Shown piece by piece: positions 1 to 8,413 of a DNA stretch of 26,123 bases. Origin of the DNA: Branchiostoma floridae (taxonomy: Eukaryota > Chordata > Leptocardii > Amphioxiformes > Branchiostomatidae); the NCBI RefSeq assembly GCF_000003815.2, contig NW_023365850.1:1-26123 (forward strand). Direction: 5' to 3'. Position numbers and translations under genes: made by a program. How positions within the stretch are numbered: position 1 is the first letter of the stretch; the number at the start of each line of letters is the position of its first letter. A model generated the notes under the pieces. That model was not told the origin of the DNA. It did no database searches and saw only the letters and a list, made by a program, of their open reading frames with translations.

Positions 1-316
1 CAGAGTTCAATCCAGGATTTTATTTTAGCGTAGTGGTATTGGCAAGGTGAGATTTTGAAAATGTATCTAGTTAAACGTTGGCATGATAAGGGTACCTGTG
101 AGGGGACTTTACTGTAACCAATGTAATTTGAAGGACTTTTTGGTCAGTTTGGAGTGGCATATCATCATTTTTTATATTTGATTGGACATTTTTCAGCAAG
201 TAAATGATAGCAAAGTACCACTACACTAGTTGAAAATTAGCGTAGTGGTCCTCATTTTGGTGTAGTGGTTGCAAATTATAGTGTAGTGGCCCACTACGCT
301 AAAATGCACTAGCTAG
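1..316 (-). mobile_element. Non-autonomous hAT-like element, copy 1
   Basis: The segment carries repeated TAGCGTAGTGG-type motifs and ends in CTAGCTAGAACCC. It aligns by eye along its whole length with the reverse complement of 2509-2840; shared blocks include the left end (CCAGGATTT then ATTTTAGCGTAGTGG) and TTTTTGGTCAGT in the middle. The left terminus seems to coincide with base 1, so the target-site duplication on that side cannot be seen. No coding capacity was found. The superfamily is inferred from the CAGGG-type end and the 5-bp duplication of the second copy. Confidence 0.6.
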
Positions 317-467
317 AACCCGCAGGAAAATACTACACTGTGTTGTTTGTAGATGCAGAATGCACTATGTTATACTATTTTTCTGTCCTAACTGCCAAAG
401 AAAACACACTTTCAATGCCAAATGTCCCCGAAATCGAGAATTCAGTGTCCTCGAACAAGAGTTATTA

Positions 468-590
468 ACCAGGGTTCTAGCTAGCGCAAACTTGCGTAGC
501 GGGCCGCTACGCTAAATTTTTGGACCGCTACGGCAATATTTGGACCGCTACGGTAATTTTTGGACCGCTACGCTAATTTTCAATACAGTG
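468..590 (+). repeat. Solo CAGGGTTCTAGCTAG terminus with 20-bp repeats
   Basis: The stretch begins with the same CAGGGTTCTAGCTAG end as the 2509 element. It then runs through about four copies of a 20-21 bp unit beginning CCGCTACG and ending TTTTTGGA (500-578). No matching right terminus follows, so this is probably a truncated or single-ended relative of the flanking hAT-like elements. Confidence 0.5.
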
Positions 591-639
591 TATCGGCATT
601 TTCTGTGTATTTATTTTCGCGAAAATACCAGATCAAATG

Positions 640-960
640 TTGAACACGATGTTTTGGCGCGGAATCGCGGCACGTGCAGGTCTTGATCTGTATTCTGCCC
701 GATTTGTCGGGCATGGGGGCGGGGTCTTCATCTTTCTTTGTGAGCTTTCGCCGCCGACTGTGATTGACAGACGGTCCCAGGCCCGAGTTTCTTTGGAAGC
801 CTTTGCCGCTGTCGGTGATTGACAGTGGCGGCGCCGAGAAGTCTAGGACGCCCAAATATGGACATGTGAACAACCCCTTACAGAGTGCGGCTTCCCTCTT
901 GAAAACCATATTTGGCAGACTTGCTTGACCGGCCCAGTCCATAGCTTGCGGAGGCCGGGA
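640..960. promoter_or_regulatory. GC-rich segment with two TGATTGACAG sites
   Basis: This CpG-rich stretch stands out from AT-rich surroundings. It holds two perfect copies of TGATTGACAG, at 761-770 and 816-825. This decamer is the classic composite binding site for PBX with MEIS/PREP homeodomain partners. Open frames cross the segment on both strands but look compositional; none has a recognisable domain. A promoter or enhancer role is inferred; no transcript start is visible. Confidence 0.35.
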
Positions 961-1689
961 GTCACATTTTCCAGAGTAAAAAAAAAATCACAAAATATAA
1001 ATACGTCTCGTCCCCGGTCTCAACTTTAATGTTTCAATTTCTCCACCTAACTCGGCGCGACAACCTCTGATAAATAGCATTCATTTTCCCTTTTTTTTAT
1101 GAAGGTAAAACGAGTTACTAGTAGATCAGACACTTCTTTGTTATTGTTGTCACGCTGATCTGGCACGTGCCGGAGATGTTAGCGAGTATCGGCTTTCCAT
1201 GAACTTCGTCACAAGAGCAGGCCTTTTTGTTTTTGTTTTTTCATCACAGTAAACGTAAATTACGAGTAAATATTAAAACTGAAAATAATGCTGTCATCAG
1301 ATTATTTTTCCAAGCTATTTAGCCCATAGAAAAGAGATCGTTACTGTGACATTGTTTCTCACTCAGTCTCGGTCGATGTGTGAAAGTTTGCTACACTGTT
1401 ATTCATGTTATCAATTATCGCTCTTCTGCCAAACTTTACACCATTTTCGCGGGTTTTTTTTCCGAAGAAACTGGTCTAAAATACGATGCGATAGCGTTGG
1501 TACACGTGGGTTTGTTTTTCTTTCCACGCTTCGGTCCCGGCATGATAAATGTTGACACAGCGCAGTACTAAAGTCAAGAAATACACGACGCGTTACAGGA
1601 ACGAAGTCGGCATGGCACTTATGGTAGCTGCTGTGTCGAGGAATAACCCACGCTCGTTAAANAACTAGAATGCTTTCTACTTAAGATGT
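961..1689. other. Intergenic, nothing recognised
   Basis: This is AT-rich sequence with short homopolymers. Short open frames at 1346-1571 show no family resemblance and overlap each other, so they are not called. The ambiguous base at 1662 falls just before the tandem array that follows. Confidence 0.5.
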
Positions 1690-2336
1690 TGTTCCTATGC
1701 CAAGACTTCTTTTCTCACATCAAGACCAAAATTCTTATGGCCAAGAAATCCTTTCTTACTTTAAGTCTTATGTTCTTACAACAAGAAGAAATTTCTTTCC
1801 TCAAGACCAAAACTCTTGATACCTAGAATTGCTTTCTTACTTTAAGATTTAAGTTTCCTATGCCAAGACTTCTTTTCTCACATCAAGACCAAAATTCTTA
1901 TGGCCAAGAAATCCTTTCTTACTTCAAGTCTTATGTTCTTACAACAAGAAGAAATTTCTTTCCTCAAGAAAAAAATTCTTGATACCTAGAACTGCTTTCT
2001 TACTTTAAGAATTAAGTTTCCTAAGCCAAGACTTTTTTTCTCACATCAAGACCAAAGTTCTTATGGCCAAGAAATCCTTTCTTACTTTAAGTTTTAGGTT
2101 CTTACAACAAGAAGAAATTTCTTTCCTCAAGACCAAAATTCTTGATACCTAGAACTGCTTTCTTACTTTAAGATTCCTATACCAAGACTTCTTTTCTCAT
2201 ATCAAGACCAAAATTCTTATCACTAAGAAATCCTTTCTTACTTTAAGTTTTATGTTCTTACAACAAGGAGTTTCTTTCTTCAATATTCTTGATACCTAGA
2301 ACTGCTTTCTTACTTTAAGATTTAAGTTTCCTATAC
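1690..2336. repeat. 163-bp tandem array rich in TTCTTG/CAAGAA
   Basis: About four copies of one unit are present. The marker CCAAGACTT begins near 1700, 1863, 2026 and 2182, giving periods of about 163, 163 and 156 bp; the last unit is shortened. Inside each unit, TTCTT and AAGAA blocks alternate, so units can fold on themselves. It is non-coding. It lies just beyond the 3' end of gene A and resembles the array at 25221-26060 in composition. Confidence 0.85.
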
Positions 2337-2508
2337 AATAATAATAACAAGAATTTCAAACCCATAGAAGTATACATATCCTCATTAAGTAGTCCTACTT
2401 TATTGTTGGCAATCTGTATACTGCCGTGAATGGAAGACTAGCACAATCATCACAATCTGTTGTTTTGACCTTTATTCACACATGCAAAACTACTATACTA
2501 TCAAACCA

Positions 2509-2840
2509 GGTTCTAGCTAGTAATTTGTGACCACTTCGCTAAAATACAGGCCACTATGCTAATTTTTAACTAGTGTGGTGGTGCTTTGCTATCATTTGCT
2601 TGTTGAACAATGTCTAATAATCAATGTCTGAACAATAAAAAAGATGATATGCCATACAACACTGACCAAAAAGTCATTCAAATTACATGTGATGTTAACA
2701 GAGTGCCACCTTTTAACTCTACATTGTCAAAATCTCACTGTGGAAGGGCCAAGACCCCCTACCACACCAATCTCTGGATTGATCGCTTTGCTACCATGCC
2801 ATTCCCACTACGCTAAAATGAAATCCTGGCTAGAGCCCTG
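2509..2840 (+). mobile_element. Non-autonomous hAT-like element, copy 2
   Basis: The ends are CAGGTTCTAGCTAG on the left and CTGGCTAGAGCCCTG on the right, an imperfect terminal inverted repeat. The element is flanked by the direct repeat CAAAC (2504-2508 and 2841-2845), a 5-bp target-site duplication. It is the inverted relative of the 1-316 copy. The right end lies four bases from the stop codon of gene A, so gene A's 3' UTR must run through the element. TTTATT at 2471-2476, inside or just beyond it, reads AATAAA on the minus strand. A 5-bp duplication would fit the hAT5 group; that label is inference. Confidence 0.7.
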
Positions 2841-2844
2841 CAAA

Positions 2845-3195
2845 CTACTCTGTGTCGCTCCCGGTCTCACCAGCATCCCTGAACGACTGGTACCTTGAGT
2901 AAGGCCTCTTAAAGATAGGCTTCAAGTCGCCTTTGTTTAGGTTGCCATCCTGGAGCACGTGGTGCTCGATGAAGACCATGGCTGGTGCAATGCTGGCGGG
3001 GTGGGGCTGCTGGAAGCAGTAAAGTGCCCCAATGAGGGACACAAACCCCTCCACCACCGACCCGCACACAGCCATGGCTTTCCCATGGAGCACCACGTAA
3101 ACCTTGGGTACATTAGTGTCTGCAGACTGCTTCACTACCAGGAACGCTGTTCTCTTCTTACTTCTCTTCATCTCCTCCGTCACACTGCCGTTGCT
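2845..3195 (-). CDS. Gene A exon 8 (terminal)
   Basis: The acceptor TTTCTTTCATATAG at 3196 opens 116 codons ending in TAG at 2847-2845. It holds a hydrophobic strand (RTAFLVV), then VYVVLHGKAMAV, VVEGFVSLIGALYCF and a polar tail. This is the best-conserved-looking part and matches the C-terminal pattern of SAMD3-like proteins. The stop codon abuts the target-site duplication of the 2509-2840 element. Confidence 0.7.
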   Translation of the reverse strand, partial: SNGSVTEEMKRSKKRTAFLVVKQSADTNVPKVYVVLHGKAMAVCGSVVEGFVSLIGALYCFQQPHPASIAPAMVFIEHHVLQDGNLNKGDLKPIFKRPYSRYQSFRDAGETGSDTE

Positions 3196-6100
3196 CTATA
3201 TGAAAGAAAATATTGAGTTGTACCTTTAAGATTTTTTAAAGTCTTTTAAGTTTTTAAGTCTTTTAAAGCACATGCAAATGTGTGAATGCTGTCGCCGGTC
3301 TTGACTGTAACAATTGACAGGAGACGCCTTCACCTGCATTGTACATTTCACTAAGAACATGACAGAAAGATTTTACTATGTTACCGTATATTTAGTCCCC
3401 AAACTTTAAAGTGCAAAGGGTGGATTACATTAATTAAAATCCTACAGCTGAAACATGCAACTATAATTGAAACTGGTGTAATATCAACTGGATGTTGTTA
3501 CCTTGAGGAACACTATGAGCATTTCCTTCAGCGGGAGAGGAGGAGAGGTGGCTCCCTTGAACAGTTCAGGTAGAACCTGGAGGGCTTTCCTCACCTTTTT
3601 GCCTGGAGATGCAAAAAAGAAATGTCAATCTATATATCTATATAGTTTATAACTTTTTTTAAACATCTATGACAAATCTTTAAACATTAGCAGCTTATTA
3701 ATAACCTTTGAGCAATCACCATTAATGACCATTACAATACATGAGATAAGGCAGCATGGCTGGTTGAGTCATCTCAATTTGTCCTCCAAGGGTAAATTAA
3801 TTGAATGAGTGATAGTTCAATAACAGTTATGCCATGCCAAGTAATCCATGCATAGTTTGCATAGAACAAAAGTAAATTACATAATCATGGTTTTGTTACA
3901 TCAAATTACATACAAAAACATGGACATGTGGACATTCATACCATCTGACCAGCCGGCCGTGTTGGCTGGTTTGGCAACACCTTCTCTTACGGCATAATTG
4001 ACAAGGATCTCCGCCTCCCGAGGCAACTTCTGCTTGAGGTTGCGGAGGAAGCTATTGTCGTCTGGTGCGACATAGCGCCTCAGTTCATCCTGCAACTGAA
4101 AGTTTACAAAAAGATATGTATGGGGATACAATGTACATATCACTGTATTCATTCACTTGAGTGTGACATACTTTTCTTTAAAAACAAATATGTACTTCTA
4201 AGCAGATCAAGAGATAATTTGCAACAATTCATACATGTGTATGAGGCTACGTTATAGCACTTAATAAATTAATGAACACAGCATTCTGTAACTTACATGG
4301 CATGACTCCCCGAAACAGGGATAACGCTGGAGGACTTGGACTGTCCTTGCCGCAGGGTCTTTGATGCTGGAGGCAAACTCCCTCCGCAAAGGGAACTCCA
4401 GGTCCAGCAGCTGTTTGACAGTGTCGTACTTGGGGTGCTTCTTGTCCAACTCCTTCTGTAGAAGGGCAGCGTGCCGCTCCAAGGTATAGGGAGTCTCTGG
4501 ATGTGGATATAGGAAATAGTTAATCAACACATACCTTCTCTGGCTACACTGATAAGTAAGGATAAAAAAGACCTCAAATAAAAGTAACTATGGATTTTAT
4601 TCAGACAGTGGTATAAAATCTTGCCTGTTAAGTGGAATATGGCATATTTCCATCTCTGATTTAAAATCGACCACACACAAGTAAAGAGGTTTGAAAAAAA
4701 CTGGTCATTTTCCAAGTTCAAGTTGTTTAACGTCCTGCTCCCTCCCTGTGTTCTCCCCTATGTATAACCAAGGAGCTTTTATAAAAGCTCATTGGTACAA
4801 CTCCCTTGTTTGAAATTACCTGATAGGTCATGTGACGATTTGAGTTGACAAAGAATTATGGTTAATGACCCGCCAAGGTGTATATGGTGTCAAAACGCCT
4901 GGGCTTTTGCTATAACCACCGAATAAAACCATCAAGTGAGCAAAACATTGCAGTCTTTGGCTTTTTAGAACAACAAAACTCACTATCATATGAGCCAGAC
5001 CCCCCCCCCCCCCCTGCAGTCTGTACTTATTCCATGTGCTCTGGCATATGTTTCGCTCCTTCTGATTGGCCAATGCCTGCATAGCCCTTACTTTCCTGTG
5101 TGTATCGCTCCTTCTGATTGGTCAAAATGAATCGACAACGGCACCGTTGGCTGGCTGGAATCTATGTATTACGGCGCAGAACGGGGCCTTCTCATTGGTC
5201 CGTGGTGCCTGGCTATATGATATGGCTATATGGCGAATGTCACTCAAAGCTTCTCAAGCTGTCTCGTTAAGCCATGAGTACCAGTTTAACTTCCTTGCTT
5301 ACGATACAACTGTTGAACAGACTGATTTGGGACATATCTTACCATTTTGGTCTGCCTGCTCTCCCTGACCTAGCAACAGCTCTCTCCGTGCCTATTTGGG
5401 AATAGGCAAAAGGAACAAAAACTATTATATTGATAATGTAACATTGATGGGAATTGGATAAGCACATTGATACTAATGTTGAAACATATACAGTAAACCG
5501 TTTAATTGCACACCCAATTTTCCTTTTTTGTGCAGTTATCCGGCGTGTGCAATAATACGAAGTCACAAAAGTTGTACTGTATACTGACTGTATACATTAC
5601 AGCGTACTGTGCACTGTAACTAGTCAATGATTACGGGTCAGCCCAGAGCAGTGTCCAGTCCAAGGTTTGTCCGTCTGTAGGACTCGAGTCGCTGTGTGGT
5701 TTCCGACTGGCTGCCAAGAACTTAAAACCACTGCAAATATTTTCTCCTTAACGCAAAAGTGTTTCCTACGACCTTTAATGCAGTTACAGTTATTAGACAA
5801 TGGACGAATAGAGAACGTCTGTCTATTGAGTATGTCACAGCAAGTTGTCTCCCAAATCATAATGCTGGCTTTGACGGCCTTTAATAGGCGGACGTCTCTT
5901 TATGGTTCCAACACGCCCTGGGCCCACCCACAACCTCCCACAATATCACTTTCTTTTAACTTCTGACCTTCTTTGGTTTGCTTGGTCCAGCAGATGCATC
6001 CACTTTGCTCTGTCCAGCAGCTGTGCCCGTTTTGCTAGGTCCAGATGATGCACCCGCTTTGCTTTGTCCAGCAGGTGTGCCCGCTTTGCTGGGTCCAGAT

Positions 6101-7472
6101 GATGCACCCGCTTTGCTTTGTCCAGCAGGCGTGCCCGCTTTGCTGGGTCCAGATGATGCACCCGCTTTGCTTTGTCCAGCAGGTGTGCCCGCTTTGCTCG
6201 GTCCAGCACCATTAGACATGTCTGGCTGTGGCTGGTGAGGGTCCTCCTGATCCCGCTAGGATGGCAATAGGTCAAAGGTAAAGAAGATTAAAGTGAAGAC
6301 AGTCAGACAGGCCTGTGATAATTACAGCAGAACATTGAAAATTTGATTACATGTTGCATGATGATATATAATCATACCCGCTTGTGCTTCCTGGGGCTTC
6401 GCCTCAGAGTGGTTGGACCTGTGGACCCTTTTTTCTTCTTGGAACTACCGGAACTCTTGCTTGGTGTCTTGTTGTACATCCTCTTTTTCATCCTATTGTA
6501 AAGGAGAATCTACGGAGATTTGAAACAAAAATTTTTGTCAGTAAAACATCACTGCTTGTTTAAAACAAAATCTATGTCATTAAAACATCACTGCTTGTTT
6601 AAAAACAAAATCTATGTCACTAAAACATCACTGCTTGTTTAAAAACAAAATCTATGTCAGTAAAACATCACTGCTTGCAGATCTACATCAAGAACACAAA
6701 GTCGACACAGTCGACATGCTTACATGTGCATCCTTTCCCTCCTCGCCGACACCCCTCAACCCCGGATACATCTGTACCAGGCGACGGGCCACATGCTCCA
6801 ACTCTGCAGATGTTGGTTTTCTCGGCGGGGTGAGCTGTTGTGTGATGGTGACCATCACCGCCACCTGGTCTTGAACAACATTGTGGTAGATCCGATCTTC
6901 GATCTTTGGGTCTCTGATGCCTGGTGTCTGTACAAGCATGAACTCTACCGGTTGTACAGAGATCCTCTCGGGTGCACGTGGCACCTCCGCATTCTTCTTA
7001 CCCTAGAATAGTAGAAAAACAGGTAGATATAGAAAACCATGATTGTCAAGCACTTGTGTGTAGTTGAAATTGAATCATATCCCAGCTGACCAGGCCCCTT
7101 TACATTAAGTACTTAGAATTCTTCACTGAGTCATCAAACTGAATCCTCTCCACTGTGAAACTATGAGTCAGTATCTTTTTTAGGGTGTACATCTGTAATG
7201 AGTTTTACTCTCCGCAAAATGTCAAATCATGCAATAAGAAGGTTCTAAAACAAAAAGCCATTCATGTAAGGCTTTTTGAATTACTATGAGTACACTACGA
7301 AATATAACTTTAATTCACTGAAAATATATAACAGAAAAGATGTGTTCCAAGGTCAAATTAAGCGAAATTTTCTCAACAAATAACATCCATTTATCAATAT
7401 TTTGAAAATAAAGTCTGCAACAAGAGTAATATCTCAAGTTACCGTGAAAAAATCGCGATCTCTGTTCAACAT
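2845..7472 (-). CDS. Gene A: uncharacterised SAMD3-like protein, 8 exons
   Basis: The model joins 7472-7443, 7002-6724, 6509-6378, 6255-5968, 4494 (or 4496)-4297, 4095-3942, 3602-3502 and 3195-2845, giving about 510 residues. Every junction uses GT-AG and the phases agree; the exon 4/5 junction has an alternative (see findings). Residues 11-147 hold a helical segment with YPGL followed by a lysine/arginine-rich stretch, a likely nuclear signal. Residues 169-240 are eight 9-residue G/S/A/K repeats. Residues 244-510 hold FPLRREF, LQRYPCF, ALQVLPELF and VYVVLHGK, an order I associate with the uncharacterised SAMD3-like family of fish and cnidarians. No SAM domain was found in this model. Molecular function is unknown; a host gene or a transposon-borne accessory ORF are both possible. 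Confidence 0.65.
3502..3602 (-). CDS. Gene A exon 7
   Basis: This 101-base exon lies between the acceptor TTTTTTGCATCTCCAG and the donor AAG|GTAACA. It enters in phase 1, completing a glycine codon, and leaves in phase 0. It encodes KKVRKALQVLPELFKG and a leucine-rich end (LPLKEMLIVFLK). Confidence 0.7.
3942..4095 (-). CDS. Gene A exon 6
   Basis: The acceptor AACTTTCAG at 4096 and donor ATG|GTATGA bound 154 bases, entering in phase 0 and leaving in phase 1. It encodes LQDELRRYVAPDD, then LPREAEILVNYAV and the short TAGWSDG. Codon use and length look like a real exon; no catalytic motif is visible. Confidence 0.7.
4297..4496 (-). CDS. Gene A exon 5
   Basis: The exon ends at the strong donor CAT|GTAAGT. 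The acceptor is the double AG in ATCCAGAGACTC: the second AG keeps phase with exon 4's GTCAGA donor, while the first needs one extra base from upstream. It encodes TPYTLERHAALLQKEL, then FPLRREF and LQRYPCFGESC, the repeated hydrophobic/YP pattern seen in SAMD3-like proteins. Confidence 0.7.
4767..4796. repeat. 30-bp imperfect palindrome in gene A intron 4
   Basis: The arms ACCAAGGAGCTTTT and AAAAGCTCATTGGT form a near-perfect hairpin. The AAGGAG arm recalls the three AAGGAGGTT hairpins near gene B. Outside it, GTATAACC and GTACAACT agree at six of eight bases, so it may be a decayed fourth member; this is tentative. Confidence 0.4.
5055..5235 (+). promoter_or_regulatory. Triple CCAAT-box and TATA-like cluster
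   Basis: Three inverted CCAAT boxes (ATTGG) lie at 5065-5069, 5117-5121 and 5194-5198, followed by two TATAT-type tracts (GGCTATATG near 5211 and 5224). The first two share CGCTCCTTCTGATTGG, a local duplication of 52 bp. The arrangement resembles a compact plus-strand Pol II promoter, yet no convincing gene follows and it sits inside gene A intron 4. It may be a retroelement remnant. Confidence 0.3.
5491..5579. mobile_element. Small pogo/Tigger-type MITE in gene A intron 4
   Basis: This is an 89-bp element with ends CAGTAAACCG and GTTGTACTG, subterminal TTAATTGCACACCC and GGCGTGTGCAATAA in inverted orientation, and TA on both sides (5489-5490, 5580-5581). It shares the AATTGCAC subterminal motif with the element at 22268-22441. 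Confidence 0.6.
5968..6255 (-). CDS. Gene A exon 4, nine-residue repeats
   Basis: The acceptor CATCCTAG at 6256 joins exon 3 in phase 0. After RDQEDPHQPQPDMSNGAG, eight 9-residue units alternate AGTPAGQSK and AGASSGPSK, the last two diverged. Underlying DNA repeats every 27 and 54 bp. The donor is probably AAG|GTCAGA; if it is not used, the frame stops at 5956. Low-complexity composition implies a disordered linker. Confidence 0.6.
5985..6215. repeat. 27/54-bp coding minisatellite
   Basis: The unit alternates two 27-bp halves, one with CCAGATGATGCACCCGC and one with CCAGCAGGTGTGCCCGC, repeating about every 54 bp. It is in frame with gene A exon 4 on the minus strand, where it encodes nine-residue repeats. 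Because the period is a multiple of three, several other frames are also open and are ignored. Confidence 0.85.
6378..6509 (-). CDS. Gene A exon 3, lysine-rich linker
   Basis: The acceptor is CTCCGTAG at 6510-6517 and the donor is CGG|GTATGA. The exon gives 44 codons in phase 0, beginning ILLYNRMKKRMYNK and ending RRSPRKHKR. A second AG 17 bases downstream (acceptor TACAATAG) would break the frame, which decides the choice. The dense basic residues suggest a nuclear localisation signal. Confidence 0.65.
6532..6680. repeat. 40-bp minisatellite in gene A intron 2
   Basis: Copies beginning TAAAACATCACTGCTTG start at 6542, 6581, 6621 and 6661, giving periods of 39, 40 and 40 bp. The array fills most of the intron between exons 2 and 3 and lies about 20 bases upstream of the exon 3 acceptor as read on the minus strand. 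Confidence 0.85.
6724..7002 (-). CDS. Gene A exon 2
   Basis: The exon is bounded by the acceptor TATTCTAG and the donor CAT|GTAAGC, both strong, and keeps phase 0 at both ends (93 codons). It ends with the helical stretch ELEHVARRLVQMYPGLRG, which continues directly into exon 3, an arrangement typical of the N-terminal region of SAMD3-like proteins. Confidence 0.7.
7443..7472 (-). CDS. Gene A exon 1 (start exon)
   Basis: This 30-base exon encodes MLNRDRDFFT and ends at the donor ACG|GTAACT. It was chosen because its phase 0 end joins in frame with exon 2, and it sits just downstream of a CpG-rich promoter region. Upstream ATGs on the same strand stop quickly. An unseen upstream exon remains possible. 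Confidence 0.5.
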
Positions 7473-7674
7473 TTTCTACGAATTCAGTGCCGACACCGCC
7501 CCCCTCCCCAGTATGTCATCGTCACATTAGCTGTTGTTTTTCCCACATTCCACCGACAAAGAAGCAAAAAAAAAAACACCTCCAAAACAATCCTATACAT
7601 GTACTTGTCACCAATCACTTCAGGCATTTGACGAGTTTTCGTAAACAAATGAAAGTTTTTACGCTTTCCTGCGT

Positions 7675-7840
7675 GATTTTTCCCGCGAAAACATCGGGGA
7701 TATCAGATATTCCACCAATAATGGCGCCTGGGCGCGCTACGTCACACCGAACTGGCCAATGGGGTGCGACTCTCGCGATTCGCGAGTTATTGCGAGATTG
7801 CGCGAGACTTGAGGTAGAATCACCCAAAATGGCGGCTCGG
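7675..7840. promoter_or_regulatory. CpG-rich, TATA-less divergent promoter candidate
   Basis: In order: TTTCCCGCGAAA, an E2F-type site, at 7679-7690; TACGTCAC, a CRE-like site, at 7738-7745; CCAAT at 7756-7760; a TCTCGCGA half-palindrome at 7771-7778; and AAAATGGCGGC, a YY1-type site, at 7827-7837. The cluster lies about 200 bases upstream of gene A's start and upstream of the plus-strand open frame at 8114, so it could serve both directions. Factor binding is inferred from motif consensus only. Confidence 0.45.
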
Positions 7841-8113
7841 TGCGCCCGGATCGGCGAATTTTGAACTTTGAGCGAAGTTTCCGGGGGAAAATAAGGGCGT
7901 ACCAAAGGCGTACATTTTGCGACTTTTTAGCGAAGGCCTTAACTGATCCCTCACAAATAACTTACTCAACAGGGGGAAAAGAAAACTGGATGCTTTCCTC
8001 CAAAGATACCCTCTTAATGCACATCAAAACATCACAATTGTTGTTGTTGTTGTCCCTGCTTAACGTCTATTTCTTCGCTAGACGAACTGCCTAAACAAGG
8101 TACATTTGCCAGC

Positions 8114-8409
8114 ATGGCTGGAAGTGGAAACTTGGACATTCCATTTTTATTTTTAAAAAACATTGCCTACCGATTTGAAGACGATGTCCCTGACTTGTTT
8201 CCTCCTCAAGATATACCTTGTCGTTCCATCTGGGAAGAGGCCTGTGATGTCAGCCTCCGCCAAGTCAACGAAGGATTCCCCATCGATCTGATTCACTGCA
8301 AAAAAGCAAGGCCAGTTAGCTTAGCGTATTCGCCCCGCAAAACAACGTGGATTACTCCATCACCGCATGTTCAAAGAGCCCTTGTTATACGTCTGCTTAG
8401 TTCCTCACG
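8114..8409 (+). CDS. Possible first coding exon, unrecognised
   Basis: An ATG in good context (CCAGCATGG) opens 98 codons beginning MAGSGNLDIPFLFL, with varied composition and little low complexity. The frame stops at 8413, four bases beyond a possible donor ACG|GTAATT, so splicing there would leave phase 2. No family is recognised and no downstream exon was found. It lies divergent to gene A across the CpG-rich promoter. It could be a real first exon, a truncated gene or chance. Confidence 0.3.
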
Positions 8410-8413
8410 GTAA

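Noticed and set aside
580-942. 120-codon minus-strand open frame in the GC-rich island
   Set aside because: Open frames occur on both strands, as expected from base composition; no domain or splice context.
1690-2336. CRISPR-like array or heat-shock-element cluster (GAA/TTC blocks)
   Set aside because: The units are contiguous tandem repeats with no unique spacers. The GAA-TTC pattern follows from TTCTT/AAGAA low complexity and nothing heat-inducible is seen nearby.
5946-6275. Alternative open frames over the exon 4 repeat, both strands
   Set aside because: The 27-bp period keeps all frames open; only the GPSK/GQSK frame joins exon 3 in phase.
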